Shown here in pieces: positions 33,523-48,498 of a stretch of 64,000 nt of DNA (positions within the stretch are counted from its first letter, which is position 1; every line of letters starts with the position of its first letter). Both the position numbers and the translations under genes were made by a program. The stretch comes from Selaginella moellendorffii (taxonomy: Eukaryota > Streptophyta > Lycopodiopsida > Selaginellales > Selaginellaceae): positions 1,106,722-1,170,721 of the forward strand of contig NW_003314270.1 in assembly GCF_000143415.4 (NCBI RefSeq). The letters run 5' to 3'. Under the pieces are notes generated by a model that saw only the letters and a list, made by a program, of their open reading frames with translations, was not told where the DNA came from and searched no databases.

Positions 33523-36322
33523 TCACCTTGAAGATATAGCCGCAGTGGGAGGACACGTAGAAGAACTATTCGTAGGATTAGCTCTCGCAGGAGGACTGGG
33601 TTCTCGATCATAGTCTAGAGGAATGTTGGCGAACCTTACAAGAGCCACAGGACTCGTTACTTCATGAAGCCCATCACTCCAAGTTATCGACCCAAATGCC
33701 TCTTCAAAGAGATCATCCCCAGCCTCGCTCGTTGCCTCCATCGTGACTTGGAACGTTTTCGTCTCCCCCTTGCGATCGAAGCGTAGAACCTGGGGCTCTA
33801 CCTGGATGCTATAACCCGGGGGGCTGATCACGGTCACGCGGTACACTGATTCCTCCTCCTCCACATTGGTAACGTTCCTGGTGATGGTAGTTTTGTTCGC
33901 GAGATCAAGCCGAGCTATGGAGGGATAGTTGACGTTGAGCGGCACATCACTGTAGTTTCCACAGCCGGGAGTGCCGTAAAGCTCAAACTCGTCGCACCGG
34001 ATTCGCACGTATTCCTCTGGGAGGAGATCGTAAACCAGGCCGGGATGAAGTGCGGCGTTTGGATTGACATGGCCGCCTCCAAAGTCGAAGGGGTTTCCAA
34101 CCATCCCATCCTTGTAACCTGTAAAATAGTTGAAAGTTGAGAAAAGCTGTAGAGATTGTTGTTACTATCACCTGTCGTGACTATAGCTGATAGGATCGCT
34201 GCTGGACTCCAGTCCGGGTGGTGCGATTTGAGCAACGCAACAATGCCTGCAATGTGAGGACAGGCCATAGAGGTTCCTGAAAAAATTACGTGACTGGTGC
34301 GACGTGGATCGAGCTTATCGCCTGGTTCAACTGGGAGAACTGGAGAATAGGCTGCCAAGATATCGACACCGGGTGCCACGATATCAGGCTGTGAAATACG
34401 AAAGGATTTTCAGTATAGAGACGTTTGCATCGAGTTTGAGCTATACCTTGACGACGTTCGGGTCGGCACCGGGACCCCGGCCCGAGAACGTAGCCACGAC
34501 TGGAACCTTTGACGTGGCCAGAGTTGTTTCAACTGGACTTATATTCACAACCGGATTGCTGGAAAGAGAGATTGTTGGATGTGAGAAAGGAGAGAAGCCT
34601 TTCTGTTACCTCGTAGATGAAATATAAGAGAGGACTCTCTGTGCATCAGTTGCAGAAATGGAAGAACAAGGTAGGACGCAGAGGTGACCATCCACTGTCG
34701 CCTTTTCGTCTTGGTAGAAATATATAACACCAGCTCCTCCGGCATGTAAAACTGCTTCGCTTGCCGCAGTGGGATCCGGAGTATATCTATACGTATTCAC
34801 AAACCACCACATTGTTCCTCACTTTGACGGGATCTAGAGCCCCTAAACGACAAATACTCGATCCAGCGGCGTCTCCAGATACAAGAGGCAAGAAGTCCTT
34901 GGTGCCATTGAGCGTCAAGCTTAACCCCTGAAAGTAGAGACAGTTATGAGGTTGTTTGAGCTTTGAGCAGAAAGTTGGCTTACTTTAAAGCTCACTCCAT
35001 TCCCCAGAGAGACATTGTTCTTGAACGTCCGGTCATCGGCGCTAGCACCAACAGTGATCATCCATGGAGGTGAGTTGGAAACTGAGAAAGTGTCTGGACC
35101 GTCGTTTCCAGCGGCTGTTACCACCACAACACCCTTCTCAACGGCACCCAGCGCCGCAATGAAAGACCCGACGTACTTGAAAGAAAGCACGGCGCGGCCT
35201 CCCAAAGACATGGAGATAATGTCCACTCCATCCTCGACCGCAGCGTCGATACCAGCAGTTACATCCGCGTCGTCACCGCTGCCGCCCCAAAGCACTTTGT
35301 ACATGGCGAGCCTGGCTTTTGGAGCTCCCCCTACTGCAGTTCCATTTGCCAGACCAAAGAGGCTGGCGTTTGGAACGTATCTTCCAGCGGCAATGGAGGA
35401 CGTGTGTGTTCCATGACCCACGTCATCTCTGGCTGAAATGTAAAGTCGTATTTGAGGTGCGAGTTGAGAAACATTTGCCGCGCCCTTCGAATGTAGATAA
35501 CTTTGGTAGAAATATCTTGCTCCAATCAGTTTCCTGAACACAAGCACATTAGACGCGGTGAAAAGAAAAGGAAAAAGAAAATCGAAGTTACCTGTTGCAA
35601 TGGGAAGAATTGAATGCTTCTCCCTCTTGGCAAATTCCTTTCCACCTCTTGGGAACTGCGCTCATCCCGTCGTCATGGAAGTTCTGTACTTCCGGCCATA
35701 TACCAGTGTCCACAAGTCCGATGATAACATCCTCTCCTTGTTTGGTTTCACTCCGCAGCTGGGGGCGTTTTGTACCAAATAGAGAGTCTTGTGAGTTTCC
35801 CATGCTCATGTAGTCCCAGGACCTTGTTGTGTAAGTTTCCACGCGCCTGCTAGGAAAAACCGATGGTACATCGTGGTGTTCTGCTCAAACCAAAAGCCTT
35901 ATAGTAAGAAGGAAATATAAAATATAACAGGCAAGAGTTTGCAAGAGTTTACGTACGTGACATTCTAGCAGCTTGTTCCTTGGTGAAACGTGCAGCAAAT
36001 CCATTTAAAGCATGTCTGTAGCTGTAAACCATGGATTCTCTTGCAATATCATGGCTGCAGGAAGTAAATCAGAGTTCAACATATGTCGCTATAAAAATAG
36101 TTTTACCTTGCCAATATTCCGTGATGGTATTCGGTAATAGCATCTGGATGAAGATTTTGATCGGTGTTTTGCAAATGAACGATATATATCGAGCTCTCCT
36201 GAAGTCAATCTTACATGAGATTCGAAGAAATATGAACACGAAGAAATATAAACACTTACCGGACTTTCGGTGGCAGCAACACAAGTGGCTATAAGCAACA
36301 AAAGCAACAATGTATAAGCCAT
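33523..36322 (-). CDS. Subtilisin-like serine protease (subtilase), with one frameshift
   Basis: Nine exons: 36260-36322, 36107-36198, 35957-36054, 35592-35880, 34984-35533, 34610-34927, 34447-34558, 34172-34388 and 33523-34118. Exon 1 is a signal peptide ([17 protein letters not shown]), so the enzyme is secreted. An inhibitor-I9 prodomain follows ([29 protein letters not shown]). The catalytic triad is intact: Asp in [10 protein letters not shown], His in [10 protein letters not shown] and Ser in [10 protein letters not shown], with the oxyanion Asn in AAGNDGP. The C-terminal fibronectin-III-like domain begins around NVNYPSIA. All exon phases agree except exon 34610-34927, which is one base too long. 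The frame breaks near 34790-34800, between [14 protein letters not shown] and [12 protein letters not shown]. That is either a sequencing error or an early pseudogene; otherwise the protein would be about 777 aa. Confidence 0.88.
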
Positions 36323-36451
36323 AATAATAAAAAAATCTCACTATGGTATCACATTAAATAGAAACTCCCACAAACCATATTAGGAAGCATTTAAATTGGA
36401 CTGATATAAATACAAACAGGGTTAAGAAACAAAGTTCTCACAGTTCACTGT

Positions 36452-40078
<3,627 letters not shown>

Positions 40079-40438
40079 CGCAGAACACCACGAAATCCGC
40101 CCGCCTCGCGCGACCTAGACGGGAGCAAGAGAAGAAATGGCGGGAAACAAAACCCTGATGCTCACACTGACGGCTCAGATTATCGTCAAAAACGTTCAAG
40201 TATATTTTAGTTAATGGAATTTCCTTTAACAAGGAATTTTAAGCTTGTTTAACTATGTTTAAATTTTAACTGGGAGTTTAAATCCCTTACATTAAATACA
40301 ACATTCTTGATATTTTATATGAATTTTGTCTTATCACCATCTTGTCTTATTTTATTTTCTCTATGTAAAAGGTTCTATATTTTATGTTCAAAATTGGATT
40401 TAAAAACTACTATGTAGTCAAAATTACACAAATAATTT
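40079..40438. other. Spacer between MCM2 and the lectin gene
   Basis: A GC-rich 100 bp next to the MCM2 start gives way abruptly to AT-rich DNA from about 40190. There is no other gene. MCM2 and the lectin gene are divergent across this spacer. Confidence 0.5.
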
Positions 40439-41302
40439 ATGGTTATGGTTTTAATTTTTAGTTTACTATTTTTATTAATTGTATGTTCTAATTGTATAAC
40501 TAAGTATTATGATCATCCACAAGCTATTTCTATTAAATATAGGCAAACAACTATTTTACCTTTAATATTTGATCTTATAGAAAATGTTGATAAAAAGGAA
40601 GATTTATTAGTTGGATTTTCACTATCACATGTAAAATTTGAGAAAGATAAAACTTTAATTGTGACTATAAGTGCTTTAGATATACAAACTCAATATAAAG
40701 ATAGTATAATAGCTTGCACTATAATTGTTAATTTATCAAAGCGTTTCAAAGGAGATTATTTACAAAATCAATTTTATTATATTTTTAAAAATTATGTTAT
40801 AAATGATTTAGTTACATATGGTTTAGCAGAATATATATCTGAGAGATATTTAATATCTTATATAGTAGATAATGATGAATTATATACCACTAATAAAACT
40901 ATTAATTCACTCACTATGAATTTTAGAGATTGTAATATTTATATAGTTTGCATAAGAAGTGGACCAATTTTCTCAAGTTTTTCGCATATAAAAAACGGAA
41001 ATTTTCTTCAGTCTCCAAATCACCAATATATTTTGTATATGCAATATGATTGTAATTTAGTGCTATATAAAGGGTTATATGTAATTTGGGATACAAAAAC
41101 CAATAACATGGGTAATGGATGTACTCTTTATTTAAAAAAAGATGGTAACCTTGCAATTTATGATTTAAACAACAAACTTATTTGGTCAAAATACTTTTCT
41201 TCACAGAATGAATGGGTTACATATGCACTTTGTGTTGAAAATGCAGGATATTTTGTTGTTTCTGATACTATCTTGCAAACTTGTATATGGAAATCAAATT
41301 AA
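40439..41302 (+). CDS. Secreted bulb-type (GNA-like) mannose-binding lectin domain protein
   Basis: An intronless ORF of 287 aa. A strong signal peptide (MVMVLIFSLLFLLIVCSNC) precedes about 160 residues I do not recognise. The last 110 residues are a bulb-lectin (B_lectin) domain. The mannose-binding consensus QxDxNxVxY is intact as QYDCNLVLY, a second degenerate copy reads LKKDGNLAIYD, and the usual Trp-containing turns are present (VIWDTKT, LIWSKY). Such lectins bind mannose-rich glycans and often act in defence outside the cell. Codon use is extremely A/T-biased, in sharp contrast to MCM2 and the ANTH gene beside it, and the N-terminal domain appears novel. It could be a rapidly evolving host gene or one recently moved in from an AT-rich genome. 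Confidence 0.75.
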   Translation: MVMVLIFSLLFLLIVCSNCITKYYDHPQAISIKYRQTTILPLIFDLIENVDKKEDLLVGFSLSHVKFEKDKTLIVTISALDIQTQYKDSIIACTIIVNLSKRFKGDYLQNQFYYIFKNYVINDLVTYGLAEYISERYLISYIVDNDELYTTNKTINSLTMNFRDCNIYIVCIRSGPIFSSFSHIKNGNFLQSPNHQYILYMQYDCNLVLYKGLYVIWDTKTNNMGNGCTLYLKKDGNLAIYDLNNKLIWSKYFSSQNEWVTYALCVENAGYFVVSDTILQTCIWKSN

Positions 41303-41442
41303 CAAATTTTTTAAATTTCTTAGAATTTGAGTGTAATAACAATCTACCGTTTTTTTAATGAAAACAATACAATCAAAAAAAGTTGGTGAAAGATCTCACA
41401 AAGGGCAAGCAAAGGAGTTCACTTAACATCATGCAAAGCATG

Positions 41443-41550
41443 NNNNNNNNNNNNNNNNNNNNNNNNNNNNNNNNNNNNNNNNNNNNNNNNNNNNNNNNNN
41501 NNNNNNNNNNNNNNNNNNNNNNNNNNNNNNNNNNNNNNNNNNNNNNNNNN
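41443..41550. other. Assembly gap (run of N)
   Basis: One hundred and eight undetermined bases, starting 10 bp downstream of the ANTH gene stop codon and 140 bp downstream of the lectin stop. The true length is unknown. Confidence 1.
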
Positions 41551-41560
41551 CATTATCTCT

Positions 41561-43351
41561 TTAGCGAGCGAGCAAGTGCTTGTATCCCTGTGGATGCTTG
41601 TTCATGAGCTTTCCATACGATCCGGGGCTCCCAATTCCAATCCTCTGGTGCTGCTGGAATCGCTTCTTCGATCCAAAGAGATCTTCGTTGGCGGTGGAGA
41701 ACGAGGACGACGACTGTGATCCAAGCTCGAACGGCGCGGGCAACGCCGACATGGAGAGAAGAGGAATCCTGCTTCGCTGCGGCCTGCCGCGAGCGCTTGA
41801 GCTCCTCGAAGTGTTCCCCGGCTGCCACTCGCTCAGGCTAAAACTCGTGCTCCTCCCTCTGGAAGCCGTGGAGAGAGAGCTCGAGAGCTTCTTGGCTTCG
41901 TCCATGAGCGCTACTTCCCAGTCGGATGATTCACAGTTGTTGGTCTTGAGATTTCCCGCGGCTGGATTGTCTACTGCTGCTGCTGCTGCTGTTGCTGCTA
42001 GAGACTTTCCATCCGTGTCGTTTGATGAATCGTCTCCTGGTGAAGCTTTCGGAGAACTCTTGAGATTTCCCGGGCTGCTGCTGCTGGCTGAAGAACTTTT
42101 CTGGTTTGCTCGAGTTCCACCCTCTTCCGAGCTCGATGCAAAAGTTTCCCACGAGCTCTCGGTCTCGGAAGCCGTCGAGAAAAGAGGCTGCTGTTGCTGC
42201 TGCTGCTGCTCCAAGCTGATCAAATCCACGTTCTGCTTCGGCTTCCCGTCGAGAACAATTGGAGCTATCTCGTCAACTTCTTCGCTTGTTTTCCCGTCGC
42301 TGCTCGCCGTATCAACTTGGTCGGTGTTCCTGCGGGTGGCGTCCTTCAAGTAGTCCTCGAGTAGGACCAGATGCTCGCGAGAAACCTTCTGGACGGACGG
42401 GTACTCCGATCCGGAGCACATTCCCATCTCCCGGCAGTTCTCATACAACTCTCCCAGAGCGTCAGCCTGCTTCCCGAGCCGGCTGTAAATCGCGAAAGTT
42501 TTGAGACCATCCTTGTGAACCATGAGGAAGAACTCGTTTAGCAGCGTGCTTGTGCCATCGCAGACGTGAGCGTAGACCCGGAAGCTGTCTCGCAGGATCA
42601 AAGTGAGAGCCGACCTCACCAGAGGATGGCGGACTTCCACGCCCGACGAGCAGCCAAGGACGTGCTCGAGCAGATGTTGGAGCACAGGAACTCGCTTGAG
42701 CAGCATTCCAATCCCTGCGTCGGTCTCAGACACCGAGCTCTGGCTCTTCTGGTGCTGCTGGACGAGCTCGTCCTGCTTGTACGTCGTGTAGTCCACTCTA
42801 TAATCATTGAAGTCCACGACTATATTCCCCGCAGCCTGGCCAAGGGAACTATCCTGCGATGCAGCCCCCAGAACAAAGCAGTCGAGCCACTCGTCGATGT
42901 AGAGAGCATAGTTCCGGACAAAGGAGCTGCACAGCTGCGCCAGAGGATCCTTTGATTCGTCCTTGAAGCTTGAGGAGCTGAGCATCCTCCTGCTAGCCAG
43001 CATTAACTCGTCGTCGAAGCTCGAATCCATCACTGACGAGTCTTGGAGTAGCAGCCTGTGAATTACCAGCAGGACCTTCAAAGCCACCACCCAGTTCTTC
43101 GTTTTGCTCAGCCTTCTAGCGAGTAGAGAGACGCAGACGCTGGCGTATCCTCTGGAGAAGGACATCAAGTAGACTATCTCCAAGATATGCTTGTCGTCCA
43201 CCATCACCAGTTCGTCGTGGCTAGTGGCTTTCACAATTGCGATTTCCAGAGCTGGAACATACCGAGATCTGCTGCTGCTCACTCTGGCTAGTCCAATACT
43301 GGCCTGGTCTTTCACCGCTCCAAGTGCACGTCGAAGCAAACCTTGCACCAT
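41561..43351 (-). CDS. ANTH-domain clathrin assembly protein (AP180/CALM family)
   Basis: A single-exon ORF of 596 aa from ATG 43351 (MVQGLLRRALGAVKDQASIG). The ANTH domain fills the first about 290 residues: EIAIVKATSHDELVMVDDKH, NWVVALKVLLVIHRLL and FVRNYALYIDEWLDC. The lipid-binding Lys-rich start and the V-A-L-K-x-L-x-x-I-H-R core match plant AP180-type adaptors, which recruit clathrin to PtdIns(4,5)P2 membranes in endocytosis. The C-terminal half is disordered, with a poly-Gln run, poly-Ala and Ser-rich tracts, and acidic-Trp motifs (ESSWETFASS, SSDWEVALMDE) that may bind coat proteins. The tail is KHPQGYKHLLAR, close to the C-terminus of several plant members. An upstream in-frame extension without ATG was not used. 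Confidence 0.9.
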   Translation of the reverse strand: MVQGLLRRALGAVKDQASIGLARVSSSRSRYVPALEIAIVKATSHDELVMVDDKHILEIVYLMSFSRGYASVCVSLLARRLSKTKNWVVALKVLLVIHRLLLQDSSVMDSSFDDELMLASRRMLSSSSFKDESKDPLAQLCSSFVRNYALYIDEWLDCFVLGAASQDSSLGQAAGNIVVDFNDYRVDYTTYKQDELVQQHQKSQSSVSETDAGIGMLLKRVPVLQHLLEHVLGCSSGVEVRHPLVRSALTLILRDSFRVYAHVCDGTSTLLNEFFLMVHKDGLKTFAIYSRLGKQADALGELYENCREMGMCSGSEYPSVQKVSREHLVLLEDYLKDATRRNTDQVDTASSDGKTSEEVDEIAPIVLDGKPKQNVDLISLEQQQQQQQPLFSTASETESSWETFASSSEEGGTRANQKSSSASSSSPGNLKSSPKASPGDDSSNDTDGKSLAATAAAAAVDNPAAGNLKTNNCESSDWEVALMDEAKKLSSSLSTASRGRSTSFSLSEWQPGNTSRSSSARGRPQRSRIPLLSMSALPAPFELGSQSSSSFSTANEDLFGSKKRFQQHQRIGIGSPGSYGKLMNKHPQGYKHLLAR

Positions 43352-44407
43352 CTCTGCTGCTGGGAATTGAATCGAAATTCTTACCAATTTATCATCTTGG
43401 CTATACTTGCTTGCTACACTTGCTTGCTCATCTCCAGCGGGATTGCTTTCTACTTTCCCCTGAAAGGAAAGAGATTTGGTCTTTCACTGCAGCTCTGAAA
43501 ATTTTCAAGCAACCCGAAAGCCAACCAATTTGAAATCCCACACGAACAATGCCAGGACCCTCAATGCAAAGAATCTATAACAGCTACGGGACACCTTCCA
43601 TGCATGGTCCACAAAAAAAAGAGAGAGGAAGCCTTCCATACACTAGCAAGAAAAATGAGTCTGTAGCGAAAAAAGTGAGGAAAGCTGAGAGGAGAACAAC
43701 CAGCTATTACTCAACACATCGAAAAAGACACTCCTCACTGTTCATCGTGAAAAGAAATCGGTATTCTTTTTCTTAGCTAATGATCACGAAATGTGGCTTC
43801 CCGAACAACTAACGCGACTCAAACATGCAACCTTACCTTCAAATCGCTGCCGGTGGTACATCCAGTTCCAAAATTCCCATCCAGCTCGAGATTTCACGAA
43901 GTCGCTCCCACACGACGCTGACATTTATCTAATCCTGCAACAGCCAGGCTTTAGAGTTAAGTATTCGAGAACGGAGAAAAGCAAGGAGCAAAAAGAAAGA
44001 AAGAGCTCAAGTGCTTTAAGTGATGGCTTGCCTTGGTGGTGATGAATACCTCCAATAAAGAAGCCTTCCCTTTAACCTGGAACCAGACTGAGCACAGGTC
44101 ACACATTTCCTTGCGCGGAGGAAGAATTCCGCCCACCGTCTCACATGCTCCTCACACTACATAAACGCACAGTTCCTTCTCCAGCTCCTTGTCATTAATT
44201 CTCAGCTGTCCAAAAGGCCACCCCAGCGTGCCCAGAAGCTTGCAACCACTTGGGAGTAAACACCAGGGCAGTAAGCACTAGGAAAAAAAACGAATAGCTG
44301 CAGAGCCCAGAACAGAGGTTGGTGATCGTCTTCAAATTTGCTCCTAAAAGTAAAACCACACCTTGAGAGGCAAAGCAAAGCAAAGATGAAGAACCTACCA
44401 GGGGTGC
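43352..44407. other. Leader of the ANTH gene and 3' flank of NRDE2
   Basis: No convincing gene. Short plus-strand frames (43549-44042) are basic and Ser-rich with no domain. It probably contains 5' UTR and promoter of the ANTH gene and the 3' UTR of the NRDE2 homologue. Confidence 0.5.
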
Positions 44408-47400
44408 TTATCCAGCTTCCTCCAACAGTATCTCATACACATCGGTGCGAATGCGCAGCTCCTTGTCGCGCATGATATCTACAAGGTCGGACAATTCCTT
44501 GACGCTAAGAACAGTGCTCATCTTCTGGAAACCATCTATCCACAATGCTTTGGACCTTCAAAAAAGGCTCGTTTTAGTTAGTAACTTCAAGCACTGACAT
44601 GAATGCTAGCAAACGTACCATGGACATGCATGGATTGCGCGAAAGAAAACACGTCGGGCACCTTCATTATTGTTCTGCGCGAGCTCATACGCAACGTACA
44701 AGCGCCATAAAAGAACGGAATGCTGGCTTCCACAGGCATCTAGCGCACGCTCAAACACATTACGGACGCGAGAGGTTGCTCCAGCACTGGGGACCTCGCA
44801 GGACAATGCGAAAATCCACTGTAAGCTCGATTGTTTCCTGCAAGGCCATGCAAACTCGTTTTAGAGGAAAAGGGCAGACGTGAAAACCGACCCACCTCTG
44901 CGATAATTTGTCGATAAAGCGACGCGTATCATTTGCGAGAGTGTTTTGCTTGAATGAAGTGAGGAGTTTCAAGTTGAATGGATACTGCATAGCTCCCTCT
45001 TTCACAACTTGTCGAATAAGTGTCGGCTTTACCCAGTTTTTCTGGCTTTCAAGCATGGTAGTATAGCAATGCAACAGACGTTCGTGATGAACGTTTTCTT
45101 GCAGACCATCTGAACAGGAAAAAGAAAGATCAGACCTGTTTTAAATGAAAAATAAAAATAAAAAATTGGTGGCTGAAGTACCTTGCACGGGCATTGACAA
45201 AATTTGTTGAAAAATCGAGGTGGCAGGCTGCCATCCTGCGGTAAGTTGCTGAAATAAAGCGGCACAAATCACCAGCGATGCCTCCGCCTCGCGCAATCTT
45301 CCAAGCGTGTAAATCTTTTGCAGTTGATCGTTATAGCCACGTCGTGCTTTTAAAACTTGTGTCCCGCTCAGAGTGGAAAAGTTCGGTTGATACGGATCAC
45401 CGAGTCCTAGAAAGTGTAGAATATACAGCACCCTTTGATAATCTTGGGTGTTAGTGCCACACTGTGCCATCTCCACTTCGGCGTACGCAAGGTAGATAGA
45501 AGAAGCATCCGATTGTGCTTCCTAGAACAAAACAGCTCAGGAAAAGGAAAAAAGAAAACGTTTCAGGAAAACTTACCTTTGGAAGAGCACTCAAAGATGT
45601 CAGCGCGGTGTCAAATATTTTCCTTGCAACGTCAACATTTCCAGTAGACGCTTCAAAGCAAGCGTATGCTGCCCATAGCGTAAGATCCTAAAAAAGATTA
45701 TTTAGTACACGATGTATCAGCGCGAAGCTTCTTACCTGTCGACTGGCTTTCAGTAACTTCTTTGCAAGAGCTCGAGAAGCACTAGAGCCGTCATTGCCGT
45801 CATTTTCACTGGCTTCCAAAGCTTCTAAAGAAAGGAGCACCTCCTGAAAGTGTAGATTGTGTGATAAGATGTCCTTCAGCAGGAAAACCGTATTGCGGAC
45901 AAAGCGCGCCCGGCCCTTCGACTCTTTGATCCAGTCTTTTGGAAACACAAGATTTCCCAGGCCCTGAATGTCAGTGCTTGCGTTTAGGATGTCTGAGGTT
46001 AAAACCTCCAACGAGTCAATTCGTTCTTTATACCCGAGTGCATTGGAGCAACACCTGGAACAGGAAACCAGGTTAAATAAGGAAGAAAAATAGACAAAAT
46101 ACCATTGAAACAAAGGCACGTTGCAGAACTCGAGAAATTGGCCCATGAGATAGAATTTTCCTTGCACGGTCGTCAGTGTAAAGAGATTTTCTCTGATGTC
46201 GTCAAATAGGACCATATTTTCCAGTCCCTCGTCCTCGTCCTCATCCTGATCATCTCCTGCTGCTCTTCATACATAAAAGACTATCAGGTAAGCCAAAAAA
46301 ACTGAAATAAAAACACACATATATATATATAGCTCGTTACCTCGACCGCTGCTTGACAGGAAGCCACTGTGAACAGGCACGCTGGCTTTCTTCCTCGGAC
46401 CAGCGTTTCCAAATACGAGAGTCTTTGACTTCCACATCTTTCGTCAAGTCGAGATTGAGTCCAAGCTTTTCAAGCAACGCTGCATCGTCTTCTTCCTCAA
46501 TCTCGTCATTTTCTTCCGCGTCGTCAACTTCCTGTTTCATGCTCGACTCGGCCGCTGGTTTCTCCATTCCAGTCTTTGTCACTTCATTGGTTTCTTTCCA
46601 TCCAGCCCAGCTGCTTTCTTCCTCCATTTTGTGTGCAGTCATTGCTTTAGCGTTTTGAATCTGCTCTTCTTTCTGCTCCATCCAAGTGTTCCATCCTACT
46701 GCACCGGCTTCTCCAATCCTTGGTGCACCACTATTCCAAAACGACTCAAACAATCTCAGTTTGTTGTTCTGAGAAAGCTGGATAAGCGGACAGAGAAAGC
46801 TATACTCGAACTGTGCTTGGAAAAGGCCAACCGCTAGCTCATGGTGACCGGTTTGCCACTCGAAACGGCAAAGATCCAGAAAAATTGCGATGATTCCAAC
46901 TTCTGCTTCTGCAAGCTTTGAAGTATCATCTCCGATTAAACGCTGAAAGAGGAAGACAAAAATTTAATATGCATGCATATTAAGAAGAAAAAACTTACCT
47001 CCTTTTGTTGCCGATTACGAGCAGCAGCGAGAGCCTGAAGAGCTTGACTGTACAGTTTTCTAAGAGCCGATACCGAGAACTTAGAAAATGTGGATCGTCG
47101 GAGTCTCAAAAATTCCCACCATAGACGATAGCTGCCGCTATGTCTCACGATCATCCGCTCCCATTTCGATATCAGCGTATCGAGATCATCTTTCCTTCTG
47201 CACGTCTCCAGGTACAAGAGAATCAGCTCTTCACTGTTCGGATGATGCTCGAGGGCTTTCTCTAAAAGTAAAATTTTCTTGTCAATCGCATGCTGGACCA
47301 TTGTCTTTCGCTTTTCTGCTTCGATGAGTTCGTCCTGTGCATTACAAGATTTTAGAGCATGCCAGAGAAATAGCTCGTGTGTACCTGAAATTTTGCGAAA

Positions 47401-48450
47401 CTGATCCACACACTCTCATCCCCGGGCTTTTCGTGCGTAAGCTGGTTGAAAGATCTCAGCTTGTCTAGAACGTAATCGTCCCAGCTCTTCTCTTGAGGAA
47501 TCTCTACCTGGTTCTCAACCTCGCCTTCGTTCAAGTTTAGAGCGATGAAGTTGTCATACAAGGCTCCTGCTTCATGCCTCGTTTTCTTTGAGCGCAAAGC
47601 TCCAAAGCACAAACGTTTAAAGTCCCGACGCCTCTCCAACGAAGCCACCTTTGACGACCAATACCGGCCATTTGTTCTCACTGACTCCTCCTGCGAGCAG
47701 CTATCACCCTCCGGACTAACCAAGTCCAATCGTCTCCTCCATAGCCTTTCTTCCAAAACTTCCTTGCTCTGGTGCAAATGGTATCGAGCAATGTCGTGTC
47801 TACACAATGAAGAAGTTCAAGCTTTCAAACCAGATTGCAAAGTAGGAAGAACAAGAAAAGAAATTACCTGTACAAGGATTCGAATGCTAGATTGTCTTTG
47901 TCTCCCCGAAAATCAAAGTACCAGTCCTTCCCAGCATCCCCAGCCCATATACCACCACTGGCTTTCCTCTCGGAGCGAGTTCCTTTGAGAGCACCGATCA
48001 CAGTGTCCTCAGATTGCTCTTTCTTCTTGTGCTTCTTCCTCTGTTTGTCCTCCTTATCCTTCTCTTTCTTTCGTTTCTTCTCCTTGCCCCCATCTTTCTT
48101 CTCTCCCAGTGGCTCCGCGTCATCGCCATTTGAGTCGGATCCATCGCCTTCTCTAAAACTCGGCTGTGCTACCGCTACACTTACAGGACGAGGTGGAAGA
48201 AGCGATTCGGAGAAGCTGGCATTGCTCAGCCATGTTGGAGCCTCAGCATCGAAATGCTTTGCCTGGAAAAATCCAGAGGAAAATGCGATTAGAACAACGC
48301 TGCATTTGTTGTTCGAATCGAAATTTCTCGCCTCACCTGTAAGATCGGGAAGAGCGATCCGGCTGCCGACGCGGGGAAGAGCGTCTTGATTTTAGCTGGA
48401 GCGAACGAGGATGAAGCCGCGGATGGCTGCTCTTGGCGCTCTTCCTCCAT
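44408..48450 (-). CDS. NRDE2: NRDE2-like nuclear RNA surveillance protein
   Basis: A long multi-exon gene with introns mostly of 50-70 bp. It starts MEEERQEQPSAASSSFAPA; exon 1 ends at 48337. A Lys/Glu-rich nuclear stretch (KEKKRKKEKDKEDKQRKKHK) precedes the NRDE2 signature: WAGDAGKDWYFDFRGDKDNL, YHLHQSKEVLEERLWRRR and ALYDNFIALNLNEGE. HAT-like helical repeats follow (IDKKILLLEKALEHHPNSEE, SKWERMIVRHSGSYRLWWEF). A central acidic insert (DAEENDEIEEEDDAALLEKL) and further HAT repeats lead to the end, DVYEILLEEAG. NRDE2 partners the exosome-linked helicase MTR4 and in plants affects small-RNA production and splicing of a subset of introns. The stop codon of the next minus-strand gene (C45 hydrolase) is only 48 bp upstream of its ATG. 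Confidence 0.85.
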
Positions 48451-48498
48451 CGCTAGCCCTAATAACCCTAAAATCTGATAAGAAAGAAAAGAGAATCT

